From positions 1,178,001 through 1,242,000 of the forward strand of contig OY970256.1 in assembly GCA_963715565.1 (NCBI GenBank): DNA of 64,000 nucleotides, written 5' to 3'. The notes beneath the pieces were generated by a model that was not told the origin of the DNA, ran no database searches, and worked only from the letters and a program-made list of their open reading frames with translations. The DNA comes from JACVRN01 sp963715565. Lineage in GTDB: Bacteria > Acidobacteriota > Blastocatellia > Pyrinomonadales > Pyrinomonadaceae. Made by a program: the position numbers and the translations under genes. Shown here piece by piece: positions 1-8,813 of the stretch (the stretch's first letter is position 1; every line of letters starts with the position of its first letter).

Positions 1-2
1 GT

Positions 3-1829
3 TACTTGCCTTTCGGGGACATATTTCTCAAAGGTGTGGGACACACGCCGCTGTTCAGGCATAACAACGCGGACGACTTCCCTCATTCACACGGAGGCTT
101 CGACATGGATGAGGGACTTGCCGAAGTGGTTTGGGGAGAAATCAACGCAAACCTCATGAGCCGGGATTCGAGTCGCATCCTGGCTATTATCGATCAGGAC
201 GACTACACGCACTATCCGGATGGTGAAAGATCGCTCCGCGCGATAGTGGCGCGAACAGGCTGCCAGCTTCGACCCGGCCACGTTTTGGCGCAGCGTCTTC
301 AAGGACAGCGCTCAAGGCTGGACATCTTCGTCAGTATCACAGGAGCGACCGGACAGCTCTTGACGAGGAAAGACACGGCTACAGGCGAGGAGGTTCCTGA
401 CGTCAGGGGCACGATGCTTCAGGTAATTGACGACCATGCGCGCGTGGCTGCCGATCAGGCGCGGTGGCGAATAACGCACTCGGCATTGAGCACGTCCAAC
501 ATGCAGATGAACGGTGGAATGCTCGACGTGGTCACAGAGCGCGCTCACCCACGCTCTTTTGCAATCCGTCCGCAGCCTCGACCGGCAGACCCGGAGAAAT
601 CCTATTGCACAGACTATTCCGACCGCGTGACTCAGATGGAGCGGCTTTACAGAGCGGTCATGAGAAGCGTTGATAAGGAAAGGCGTGGGTTGCTCAACGC
701 GACCCGGCTCAATATCAGAGCGGAGATGGATAAAGCATACCTCAACTATGTAGAGGAAAACCTGCTGTGCGCCGCCGGGCTAAAGCGCAAAATGGCGCAG
801 CGGTTACGAACAAGGCATGCGGAGCTGACGCGACGCTTTACAGAAGTGCTCATGAAGATGACCGACCTGAAGAATCCGACGGTCGTGAGAGCCAGTATGC
901 TGCTGATTAAAGACGCCACGGTGCTCGACGTGTTTGGGCTTTTGGGCAATTTCCCCGGCAGGTATTTCGAAGCCCCGGATGCTAATCAAACGAGGTTCAT
1001 TCGCTCTCAACTAAAGCCGGTCTATAAAGGCAACAGGTTTCACGTAGCTAAGAAGCGGGCCAACGTCAATGCTCTGATAAAGGAATTTGCCGATGTCTAC
1101 AAGCAATTGATGCGCGCTTGCCGGGGCTATGCCGATGAGTTTTATGACGGCGTGGAGAGCATGCAGGAGTCTATCAAATCACGCGCGGCTTTTGAGAACA
1201 GACCGATGAGGCTGCTATACCGCGCCGATTTTTTTCAAGCTTGCGGGAATGCAGTGCGGGAATACAAATCGACCGGCGATACAGATGTGATCCGTCTTTT
1301 TATTGAAAAGAGGGTTTCAGCAGCGTCGCGCGATATTGACAGGCTGCTGGCTCGCGGAGAGTCATGCCTATTGCCGTGTGGCGGGCTGGAATTGCAGGCG
1401 CGTGTGATCGAGGGGATACGATTTTCCGTCAGGGCATGGGATGACAGGAAGCAGACGCGCAGGCTGCACATCTGTATTCCGGTTGAACGAAACGGCGGCA
1501 ACTACATAACAGGTTTACCGTATTACCCTTGCCTCACGCCGCGCCAGATACGCTCGCTCAGCTATAGAATCACGACCGATGACTGGGCGTCATGGCGTGA
1601 TATTGCCGCGCGATTAAGGCGCGACGGCGAGGGCCGCTTTTTCATCGTCTTTGAAGATACCTGCGACCCGCCGATGGCCGCCGAGCTTGAAGGTATTCTA
1701 TATGACAAAACTCGCAGCGAGCCGGACCAGAAAAATAAGCTGCGCTCCACCACGTATGTTTTCGCCATCCCTGACAGTAGAGAGCTGGCGGATTTAATCG
1801 CGGCACAGAAAACAACGGTTCGGCTGTAA
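3..1829 (+). CDS. SelO-like protein (divergent kinase-fold AMPylase), 5' end cut off
   Basis: The frame is open to the window edge, so the N-terminus is missing. Counting from the TTG at 6, an LKGVGHTP segment (Lys9) matches the LKGSGRTPFSR segment of SelO/YdiU protein adenylyltransferases. It is followed by a Glu (Glu45) helix and an HSALSTSNM segment (158-166) aligned to SelO HGVLNTDNM. In SelO the Asp of TDN is the proposed catalytic base; here it is Ser164. The metal ligands Asn165 and Asp174 keep their exact 9-residue spacing. The last 400 residues are not recognisable. SelO enzymes transfer AMP to protein hydroxyls. The gene sits 230 bases before a lasso precursor on the same strand, so a role in peptide modification is possible but unproven. 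Similarity is by eye: the SelO-like fold is fairly sure, activity is not. Confidence 0.65.
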   Translation, partial: YLPFGDIFLKGVGHTPLFRHNNADDFPHSHGGFDMDEGLAEVVWGEINANLMSRDSSRILAIIDQDDYTHYPDGERSLRAIVARTGCQLRPGHVLAQRLQGQRSRLDIFVSITGATGQLLTRKDTATGEEVPDVRGTMLQVIDDHARVAADQARWRITHSALSTSNMQMNGGMLDVVTERAHPRSFAIRPQPRPADPEKSYCTDYSDRVTQMERLYRAVMRSVDKERRGLLNATRLNIRAEMDKAYLNYVEENLLCAAGLKRKMAQRLRTRHAELTRRFTEVLMKMTDLKNPTVVRASMLLIKDATVLDVFGLLGNFPGRYFEAPDANQTRFIRSQLKPVYKGNRFHVAKKRANVNALIKEFADVYKQLMRACRGYADEFYDGVESMQESIKSRAAFENRPMRLLYRADFFQACGNAVREYKSTGDTDVIRLFIEKRVSAASRDIDRLLARGESCLLPCGGLELQARVIEGIRFSVRAWDDRKQTRRLHICIPVERNGGNYITGLPYYPCLTPRQIRSLSYRITTDDWASWRDIAARLRRDGEGRFFIVFEDTCDPPMAAELEGILYDKTRSEPDQKNKLRSTTYVFAIPDSRELADLIAAQKTTVRL

Positions 1830-1876
1830 GCGGCGAGCGCGGGCCGCAGTGAAGCGGCGTACACAAATGGTATTGC

Positions 1877-1905
1877 TTGACTTTTTATTATGAAGAGAGT
1901 ACATG
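1877..1905 (+). promoter_or_regulatory. Possible promoter of the lasso operon
   Basis: TTGACT at 1877-1882, a 17-base spacer, then TACATG at 1900-1905. The -35 box is good and the -10 box is weak. It would give a leader of about 150 bases before the precursor start at 2059. The rest of 1830-2058 shows nothing else. Confidence 0.3.
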
Positions 1906-2058
1906 CAGAGTGTTTAAGTTTAGCATACCGCGCTTCCGTCCCATGTGCCTGTTTTAGACCTGGCTTTTACCGCTTTCCGTAACGGGCAAGGTCTTTCCTT
2001 GTTCCAGGCATTGCTGGACGGGAGTAGAAAACAACGCTGAATCTAAAAGGAGCAGACT

Positions 2059-2235
2059 ATGAAAGGAAAGGAGAACGGGAACCAGGATGCTGCAAAAATC
2101 AGGGAAACGAAGGATGCAGCATACAAGGCGCCCCGTCTTTACGTGGCCGGCAAGACCGTCGATCTTTTGAGAGGCGGTAATATGGGCAGCTTGGAAGACT
2201 TCGCAAAGCGGTTTAAATCCAAGGATAGCGGATGA
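2059..2235 (+). CDS. Lasso peptide precursor (A gene), 58 aa
   Basis: Small gene with a strong ribosome site (AGGAG at 2049-2053 region, about 6 bases before ATG). The leader carries the lasso RRE-recognition pattern YxxPxLxxxG as Tyr22, Pro25, Leu27 and Gly31. The likely core follows Leu-Leu-Arg and starts at Gly39 or Gly40. Glu46 and Asp47 then fall at core positions 8/9 or 7/8, correct for a 7-9 residue macrolactam. The tail (FAKRFKSKDSG) is basic with a bulky Phe pair that could act as plugs. The usual Thr two residues before the core is absent (Leu there), which is atypical. The B and C genes follow directly, which makes the assignment strong. The exact core start and ring acceptor are inferred. 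Confidence 0.85.
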   Translation: MKGKENGNQDAAKIRETKDAAYKAPRLYVAGKTVDLLRGGNMGSLEDFAKRFKSKDSG

Positions 2236-2296
2236 CGGGATCAGTTGGTGTCCGTCATTTAGTGCAACAGCTACCCTAAACCTTTTACTAACCATT

Positions 2297-2325
2297 CAGT
2301 GCGGAGGCATCCTGTCTCCGCACTG
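2297..2325 (+). promoter_or_regulatory. 10-bp perfect hairpin between lasso A and B genes
   Basis: CAGTGCGGAG (2297-2306), a 9-base loop, then CTCCGCACTG (2316-2325). There is no T-run after it, so it is not a classical terminator. It may stabilise the 3' end of the precursor message or lower expression of B and C. It also covers the GTG at 2299, which argues against that codon being the start of B. Confidence 0.6.
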
Positions 2326-2352
2326 AATGCGACTTCGACAGCGAGCCCAGTT

Positions 2353-3084
2353 TTGAGCCAGTTTCGACTTCACCCAGACGTAATATGGATTGTCAGGCCA
2401 GACGGGTCGTCACGCCTTTTACACATGGCGGCGAACGCTTGCGCCATTGATGCCGCTTCAACTGAATTGCTGCGCTCGATTCTCAGCGTCGGCCCGGAGC
2501 AGTCGGCAGAAGAGTTGATGAAGCAGTACAGGGTCGAGGAGGCGCAGGCCCACGCAGACGTTCAGGCGTTTGTCAGACATCTCCAAAAACAGAAGATCAT
2601 ACAGCGCCATAGCTCTATCAAGTCGCCAGCCGAGCACATCAAGGCGGTTGCCGCGCGCGTCTGCATCCCCGTAGCGCTCCGCATGGTCCATCTCTTAGCG
2701 AAGGATTTGCCCCGCAAAGCATGGGGCCTGCTTTTGGTCGCCAGATGGGCTGTCACGCAATTCGGATTGGCCGCCGCCGTTCGACGCTGGAATCATTTTT
2801 ACCCTCAGCCTGTCACAGGCGCTGCGCCGCAGGATGCGGAGATGTTGTCTGTGATTGATTCGGTTGTTCGCGAAACCACGTCGCGCCATTTCCTGAACGC
2901 ACAATGCAAGGAACGTGGGCTCGCCTGTCTGGCCCTGTGCCGTCATGAGGGATTCCCTGCCGAGCTGGTCATCGGGATGACCTTCGCACCGCTTGAAGGG
3001 CATGTCTGGGTCGAGTCTGCGGGCCGAATTCTCAGTGATGACCCTGAGCATTGCCAGCCTTACGAACCCGTCGCCCGATACTAA
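2353..3084 (+). CDS. Lasso peptide B protein: RRE plus leader protease (B1-B2 fusion)
   Basis: The first ~85 residues are a PqqD-like RNA/peptide recognition element (RLHPDVIWIVRPDG start) that binds the precursor leader. The rest is a transglutaminase-like cysteine protease that cuts the leader off, with Cys185 in QCKERGLA, His217 in GHVWVE and Asp229 or Asp230 as the likely triad. The fused form is like McjB of Proteobacteria rather than the split B1/B2 of Actinobacteria. I chose TTG at 2353 because the longer GTG frame (from 2299) begins inside a hairpin and adds a low-complexity stretch. Ribosome sites are weak for both. The cyclase gene follows after 21 bases. Confidence 0.85.
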   Translation: MSQFRLHPDVIWIVRPDGSSRLLHMAANACAIDAASTELLRSILSVGPEQSAEELMKQYRVEEAQAHADVQAFVRHLQKQKIIQRHSSIKSPAEHIKAVAARVCIPVALRMVHLLAKDLPRKAWGLLLVARWAVTQFGLAAAVRRWNHFYPQPVTGAAPQDAEMLSVIDSVVRETTSRHFLNAQCKERGLACLALCRHEGFPAELVIGMTFAPLEGHVWVESAGRILSDDPEHCQPYEPVARY

Positions 3085-3105
3085 TAATAAAGGTTCCTTA
3101 CACAG

Positions 3106-4992
3106 ATGATGAGTGTGGGTTATACGGTCACGGCTCGCCCCACCGGGGTAGATTTCCAGCCATTCGCTCAACGCGTGGAGACAGCGTCACGGCTCATGTC
3201 AACGGCGCGCGACAACCTCTACACGATTATATTAATCGGGCGGCTCTACTACCGCAGTGAGCAGTTGACCAGACTGCGCGGCAAGATTGACGAACAGACT
3301 CTGGCACTCTGTCGTGATGAGGATGCCGAGCTTGCCCTCGCAATCTGCCGGGTGTATGGAGTCGATGGTCTGTACAGTCTGGAAGGCGAGTTTGCGCTGG
3401 CGTGCTTCGACGAAAAGTCTAACCGCTTGATGGCTATCCGCGATCCCATGGGTGGTTATCCGATCTTCTGGGCGCGTCAGGGAGAAACCGTTTCGCTCTC
3501 CACAAGCATACGCCCTCTAATCGATCTTCCGACTTCCGTCGAGCATGACTCCGAGTACGCGATTGACTACTTGGTGATCCCGGACGCAGGGATCGCCGAG
3601 ATGCCCGGCGAGCGCACGCCCTACCGTGCGATTAAGCGGCTGCTTCCGGGATGGCTGCTCGACGTAGACGTATCGACTGGCCGGGTTGAAAGCAGACCGT
3701 ACTGGGACTGGCAAGAGAAGATAGAGGCTCCTACGGTTAAAACGATTGACGAGGCGGGGCAGTTGGTACGCGACCGGCTGGCGGCGGCAGTGCGGGAGAG
3801 GTTAAGCCGTCGCTATGTGACGGCCAGTACCTTCTCGGGCGGGTTCGACAGCACGAGCCTGGCTCTACTGGCCGAACAACAGTTGGCAGCCCGAGGCGAG
3901 CAACTCCATGCCTTATCGATAATATTCAATCGCAGCCATGTGCTCGCGCAGGAGCGTGACTACATCGAATCCGCGCTTACGGGACGAGAGGCGATCATAC
4001 ATCATTACATCGAAGCCGACGGGATGTTGGATTACGATGACCAGGAGCGCCTGCCTTTGTCCGACGAGCCATTCGCCATGACTTCCCGGTTCAAATTCAA
4101 CGAAGCGCTAGTCCTCGCGGCGGCGCATGCGGGCGCGGACACCATACTGGGTGGCGAGGGCGGCGATCAACTCTTCGACCTGCCCATGCTATTCCTGATA
4201 ACGGACATGCTACGTAAACGCGACGTTCGCGGGGCGCTACAGCTAGCCCGTCGCTACGGGCGCGTGCAGAGCGAGGGGCCATGGAGAATATTGTTGAATG
4301 CCGCGCGACTCCTTCTGCCGACAACTGCGCGCGACGGGGTCAGGACGTTTTTGGCGGGCGGGCGCGCGCCTTTCGAAAAGCAGTCAGAGCGAACACTCCC
4401 GCCGTGGTTCACAAAGGAGTTCGCCAGACGTAACCGGCTTCAAGCTCATGCGATGACTTTCCAGCCCTCCCGGTCTGAAAGTCACCTATTCAAGGCCAGA
4501 GATATTGCTCTCAACGTGGGCGAGTGGTACCGGTGGTACATCGGCTCGCCTCATGGGATTAACATCACTCATCCTTTCTGGGATACGCGCGTAATATCTT
4601 TAGTGCTGGGTCTCCCGAAGATACTGCAAGCGGTGCCCGAGCAGAGCAAGCCCGCGCTCGCAGCCGCGATACGTGATGTCCTGCCCGAAAAAATCGTCAG
4701 GCGAAGCCGCAAGTCACATTTCGGCGAATTGCTGGCCGGATACGCTCGACATCAGGATGCACTGGAAACACTGATCATGGAGTCAGACGTAGACCGGGAG
4801 ATGATAGATAAAGCAGTCCTCCTCGATTGCCTGCGCAAAGCGGCTCTGGGGCTTTTTGGTGATGGAGTCGGTGCGGCTCGATTGCGAATCACATTGAGCT
4901 ACCTTAGCTGGCTGTCAAATATGAATGCGTGGATGAAGGCGCGTGTGCCGACTTTCCCCCTTCGCCACTTGATGCCAACCAGCCGCCTGTAA
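3106..4992 (+). CDS. Lasso macrolactam synthetase (asparagine synthetase-like C protein)
   Basis: 628 residues, close to the usual 570-630 for lasso cyclases. The N-terminal part resembles a glutamine-amidotransferase domain but lacks the N-terminal nucleophile Cys, as in other lasso cyclases. The C-terminal synthetase domain carries the pyrophosphate loop SGGFDST at residues 244-250 and a GGEGGDQLFDLP segment. The enzyme adenylates the Asp or Glu side chain of the core and closes the ring on the Gly1 amine. It lies directly after the B protein and surely acts with it. Confidence 0.9.
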   Translation: MMSVGYTVTARPTGVDFQPFAQRVETASRLMSTARDNLYTIILIGRLYYRSEQLTRLRGKIDEQTLALCRDEDAELALAICRVYGVDGLYSLEGEFALACFDEKSNRLMAIRDPMGGYPIFWARQGETVSLSTSIRPLIDLPTSVEHDSEYAIDYLVIPDAGIAEMPGERTPYRAIKRLLPGWLLDVDVSTGRVESRPYWDWQEKIEAPTVKTIDEAGQLVRDRLAAAVRERLSRRYVTASTFSGGFDSTSLALLAEQQLAARGEQLHALSIIFNRSHVLAQERDYIESALTGREAIIHHYIEADGMLDYDDQERLPLSDEPFAMTSRFKFNEALVLAAAHAGADTILGGEGGDQLFDLPMLFLITDMLRKRDVRGALQLARRYGRVQSEGPWRILLNAARLLLPTTARDGVRTFLAGGRAPFEKQSERTLPPWFTKEFARRNRLQAHAMTFQPSRSESHLFKARDIALNVGEWYRWYIGSPHGINITHPFWDTRVISLVLGLPKILQAVPEQSKPALAAAIRDVLPEKIVRRSRKSHFGELLAGYARHQDALETLIMESDVDREMIDKAVLLDCLRKAALGLFGDGVGAARLRITLSYLSWLSNMNAWMKARVPTFPLRHLMPTSRL

Positions 4993-5499
4993 CAATGCTC
5001 GACGACGGCCCAAACCTAAGCAATAATCAGCAATACAGATTTAGGACACTACCCTACGGCAACTTTTATTGACACCTTTATCTAAATACAGTTACGATAT
5101 TGGAAGTTCCTATCCAAGGTTAACAAGACAGTTTGCCTGTTACGTTCTCGCATCCGGAACTGTATTTGGCTTCGGTAAATCGTCTTTGGGGTTGTATGAG
5201 TTGCAGAGTGAGGGGAGCGCGGCACTCTTAATTCTATAAGACTTTCGGGCGTGCCGTCTCTAATTTCCGGGCAGCTCTGTTCGTTGAAGTCGTCCTGTTA
5301 CATGATGTATTGACAAATCATTGGCTATAAGACTTCTGTCCTTCATCCTATCGCAAGATAATCACCGGACGGATTTTCTCTAGTCTTTTTCAATAAACAA
5401 TGAAGCGCGTTACATAGCGCATCCGGCCACCGGCCAGCATATCGCAAGATTGACGGGCCTGGCCTTTGCTGTTAAGCACTTATCGCTCCCACCAAAGTC
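4993..5499. other. 507-base intergenic region, no gene seen
   Basis: AT-richer spacer between the lasso genes and the next gene set. It contains only open frames of 25 codons or fewer, none with a good ribosome site. One promoter-like pair (5069-5098) is listed separately. No tRNA, riboswitch or terminator was recognised. Confidence 0.5.
5069..5098 (+). promoter_or_regulatory. Possible promoter of the HDO/racemase/ligase set
   Basis: Perfect TTGACA at 5069-5074, an 18-base spacer, then TACGAT at 5093-5098 (four of six consensus bases). It would give a 400-base leader, so another start nearer 5500 is possible. Confidence 0.35.
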
Positions 5500-6357
5500 A
5501 TGAGACAAGAACCTTTTACAAGACACATCGCCAGTGTCATCAACCACATCCCGGACAAAAATCTGCGTACGGCTTTAACAGATAGTTTTAAGGAGTCCGT
5601 GGAAGCGGTAAAAAAAATCGAGCGCTGCTTTCACCTGCTGCCGAGTGCGCGCTGGTCCCAAAATCTTCTGGCCCGGTTTTTTCATTCATGGAAAGCAAGC
5701 CATCTTAAGATGCTTGCCATCTACGGCCTCTCTTGCCGTTTACAAAGACTCGCTCTTTCCACGGCAGGCATGGACCAGCAGCATCCGCTATTGATTGCCG
5801 CCGCCCTCAATGCAGAGACAAGCTATGAAGACCTCGGGCTTGATTACAAGGGTGAAACACACGCTGAACTCTACGATGATTTCGCAGGGACTTTTGTGGA
5901 GCATGATTTGTGGCAATCGGATAAATTCGTTTTGCCCGACGCACTTGAGTTCAAGCGCTGGATTTACCAGAACATGGTGGTCAACGACATCCGGATTGGT
6001 CTGCTGACAAATATATTTTCAGAGATTTATAACCATGGCGAATATTCGCTCGCCCTCTCTGCCTTTTCCGATTACATAGACCGGCATTACCAATTTTCTG
6101 TGGATAAAAAAAGGAAGGCATTGCTCTACATCAGCGCGCACGTAGAGGATGAAACGGAGGTGAGCCACTTTCTGGTCGTCGTCAAGGCACTGGACTACTA
6201 CAACAAAGTTACAGGCATCCCGACCGATTACGAGCAGGCGAAAAAACTGTTCAAGGAATACCTGTCGCGGCTTGGAAATATCATGGGGACTCTCGCGGAC
6301 TTGATGAAGGAACAAGGAAATGGGGCACATCATAGCGGAAACCAGTCTGCTATCTGA
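5500..6357 (+). CDS. Heme-oxygenase-like (HDO / iron-containing redox enzyme) protein
   Basis: All-helical 285-residue protein. The pattern Glu110-Asp-Leu-Gly followed by His121-Ala-Glu-Leu, then a late His214-Val-Glu-x-Glu218 with His223, resembles the metal-ligand helices of heme-oxygenase-like di-iron oxidases and oxygenases such as UndA and the CADD group. These enzymes carry out oxygen-dependent C-C or C-N bond cleavage or N-oxidation in natural-product pathways. Spacing in the last helix differs from the usual HxxxDxxH, so metal binding is not certain. The next gene overlaps its last 38 bases, so they are probably co-translated. Substrate unknown. Confidence 0.5.
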   Translation: MRQEPFTRHIASVINHIPDKNLRTALTDSFKESVEAVKKIERCFHLLPSARWSQNLLARFFHSWKASHLKMLAIYGLSCRLQRLALSTAGMDQQHPLLIAAALNAETSYEDLGLDYKGETHAELYDDFAGTFVEHDLWQSDKFVLPDALEFKRWIYQNMVVNDIRIGLLTNIFSEIYNHGEYSLALSAFSDYIDRHYQFSVDKKRKALLYISAHVEDETEVSHFLVVVKALDYYNKVTGIPTDYEQAKKLFKEYLSRLGNIMGTLADLMKEQGNGAHHSGNQSAI

Positions 6358-7282
6358 GCAGAAACATTTCTTCAGCGACGTGGGAGACGCGCTCACCGCG
6401 ATACGTTCGTACAAAGAACGGCTGCACCGCTTTTCGCTGGAACAGAAATGGCTGGGCCATGAGCCTTGCGATCAGCGTTATCCCACAGAGCTGTTCGCGC
6501 TCAGGCCGGCGCACAGAACCTTACCGCCTCTGGCGTTGATTGGCGGCATGGGGCCGCTCGCAGGCGCAAGCGGATTCGAGCGTGCCTGCCGACGGTTTCT
6601 CAACACTAGAGAAATCGTGCTCTTTCAAGCTTGCTCCATCCCGGACAGAACCCTGGCCTTGATAAAAATCGCGGAAGCGCGTGTGCAGCCTTCACCCGAA
6701 TACGCTCTCATGCTTGACCTGCTTGAGTCTGCTATCAGAGAAGCAGTGGCCCACGTTGAATCAAATGTCGAGCCGGTTCATCTAGTGGCGCTCTGCAATA
6801 CCTCCCACTTTTTCCTTTCCGAAACGCTCAGGCGGTTGCGCGCGCACCAGCCGGAGACGGCTGCGCGCCTGCGCTTCGTTTCGCTGATTGAAGCTACGAT
6901 TGAGACCATACGGCAACGCGGGTATCGCATGATTCTGGCTCTCTACACACGCGGAACAAGGCTCGGCCGCATCTATTCGCAGCGATTCATAGAGGAGGGG
7001 ATTTCCTATGTCGAGCCGACGGGAACTCTTGAGCAATCGTTGATGCATTCGATTTTCAGCGGGGTCAAAGCTTTTGACACCGAGGCGAGCTTAGCGGGAG
7101 GCGCAAGCCTCTTCGATGAAATCCTTGCGCACGGGCGCGAGTTCGACTGTGTTGTCGCAGGATGCACGGAGATACCATTCATTCTCGAAGCCTTAAATAA
7201 ATCTGGAAGCGAACAGGTGAAGGCGTTTCTCAGGCGCGTGGAGATTATTGATCCCGTTTCGGCGGCGTTGGAAATCGCCTGA
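6320..7282 (+). CDS. Aspartate/glutamate racemase family protein with N-terminal extension
   Basis: GGMGPLAG (75-82) is the family's N-terminal loop. Cys159 in CNT and Cys282 in GCTE are the two acid-base cysteines of cofactor-independent racemases, and both are present. The ~70 residues before the fold are extra compared with ordinary aspartate racemases. Good ribosome site (AAGGA) before ATG at 6320, inside the 3' end of the HDO gene. It may supply a D-amino acid, or act on a related acid, for the product of this cluster. Family sure, substrate not. Confidence 0.8.
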   Translation: MGHIIAETSLLSEQKHFFSDVGDALTAIRSYKERLHRFSLEQKWLGHEPCDQRYPTELFALRPAHRTLPPLALIGGMGPLAGASGFERACRRFLNTREIVLFQACSIPDRTLALIKIAEARVQPSPEYALMLDLLESAIREAVAHVESNVEPVHLVALCNTSHFFLSETLRRLRAHQPETAARLRFVSLIEATIETIRQRGYRMILALYTRGTRLGRIYSQRFIEEGISYVEPTGTLEQSLMHSIFSGVKAFDTEASLAGGASLFDEILAHGREFDCVVAGCTEIPFILEALNKSGSEQVKAFLRRVEIIDPVSAALEIA

Positions 7283-7337
7283 GCATATCCGACCCTTGCG
7301 CGTCTCGGAATCAAACTTTAAGTGTGAGCGATTAGCT

Positions 7338-8801
7338 ATGAAGTCAATCGTAGATTATCTGGAGCAGCAGGCCGTAGAGCACACGGACAGCCCGTTTCTA
7401 ACGGAGAACAACCGGACTCTATCGTTCGGGCAAACGTTTTCGTTAGTCAGAAAAATGGCTGCCTTCCTCTCTGCCCATGACGTGCAAATGGGCGACCGCG
7501 TGATCCTGATTATCGAAGGGCGCATTGCACATCTCATCACATACTTTGCCGCTCTCGGCATCGGCGCGATTCCGGTTCTGCTGCATACGGAGAGACCTTT
7601 TGAGTTTGTCGAATTCGCCGCGAAGAATACAGGGGCGAAGCTGGTCGTCACACAAAACCATGCGGAAACGTGGGAAGACTTTCCCTGTCCGATTCTTCCT
7701 TTCCCAGAGCTTGACGACGGCCATCCTGAACGCTGGACTAACGAGCGACACGAGATTGCTTACATGATGTACACGAGCGGGACGACCGGCCTCCCGAAAG
7801 CTGTCATGACCTCGCAATCAAATGTGCTGTTTACCGCTAATACCATCATTGACTTTGCAGAGCTTACGAAGTCTGAACGTGAGCTGATCTGTCTGCCGCT
7901 CGCCTTTACCTTTGGCCTCGGACATATTCACAGCCAGTTGATTCTCGGAGGGCAGGCGCATCTCTTCAATTCCATGCGTGACGCAGAGGCCATTCTGAAT
8001 ATTATTGGTAGTGACGGCATCACAGGATTTCTGGCGTCGCCCGGTATGATTAAAATGCTGGTCGAGCAGCAAGGAGACGAGTTCGCAACACGAGCGCGCA
8101 ATCTCAGCTATATCGTCATCAATTGCACTCCCATGCCCGTGCCGCTTACCAGACGCCTGCTTGAGCTACTGCCACGCACGCGCATCTACATGTATTATGG
8201 TCTGACCGAAGCCAGCCGCAGCGCATACAATTTTTATAACCTGAATCCCAACAAGCTCGGCTGCACAGGACGTGCGACCAAAGGAGTCTCCCTCAAAATT
8301 GAAAACCCTGGCCCGACGACAGGCGCGGGCGAAGTTTGCATCAAAGGCCCGAACGTCATGCCGGGATACTGGGGAGAAGCAAACGTCGCCTGCATAGATG
8401 AAGACGGATGGTTTCACACCGGAGACCTGGGCGTGATTGACTCGGATGGATTCATGACCGTCAGGGGTCGCATCAACGATCAGATCAGCGTTGATGGCAT
8501 GAAGTGCCAGCCGCTGGAAGTGGAAACGATTCTGAATCTTCATCCGGAGGTCAAAGAATCTGCGGTCGTCGGATTGCCCGACGACAACACGTACCAGCGC
8601 GTGGGCGCAGCCGTCGTGACAGAGTCCGCGCGAGATAGGGAACAACTTATAGGGCTTTTACAATCTCATTGCAGGCAGAAGCTTGAGCCTGTCAAAGTCC
8701 CGAAGAAAATTATTTTTCTCGATGCTATTCCCAGAACCGAGCTTGGAAAAATCAAGCGCATCGAGATTCAAAAGCTTTTGACGGAGGCGAGCGAGGCATA
8801 A
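7338..8801 (+). CDS. AMP-forming acyl/aryl ligase (ANL superfamily)
   Basis: 487 residues from the ATG at 7338. The open frame extends upstream to 7248, but that part does not resemble the family. It has the phosphate loop YTSGTTGLPK (145-154), YYGLTEAS, HTGDLG and a C-terminal PRTELGKIKR with the catalytic Lys. It activates a carboxylate with ATP, then passes it to CoA or a carrier. No carrier protein gene is visible nearby, so transfer to CoA or to an amine is possible. Lies 56 bases after the racemase gene and 12 before a glycosyltransferase, so likely one operon. Confidence 0.85.
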   Translation: MKSIVDYLEQQAVEHTDSPFLTENNRTLSFGQTFSLVRKMAAFLSAHDVQMGDRVILIIEGRIAHLITYFAALGIGAIPVLLHTERPFEFVEFAAKNTGAKLVVTQNHAETWEDFPCPILPFPELDDGHPERWTNERHEIAYMMYTSGTTGLPKAVMTSQSNVLFTANTIIDFAELTKSERELICLPLAFTFGLGHIHSQLILGGQAHLFNSMRDAEAILNIIGSDGITGFLASPGMIKMLVEQQGDEFATRARNLSYIVINCTPMPVPLTRRLLELLPRTRIYMYYGLTEASRSAYNFYNLNPNKLGCTGRATKGVSLKIENPGPTTGAGEVCIKGPNVMPGYWGEANVACIDEDGWFHTGDLGVIDSDGFMTVRGRINDQISVDGMKCQPLEVETILNLHPEVKESAVVGLPDDNTYQRVGAAVVTESARDREQLIGLLQSHCRQKLEPVKVPKKIIFLDAIPRTELGKIKRIEIQKLLTEASEA

Positions 8802-8813
8802 GGGGTTTTTTCC

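Noticed and set aside
4995..5072. 25-codon frame after the lasso cyclase as a second precursor
   Set aside because: No ribosome site and no YxxPxLxxxG leader.
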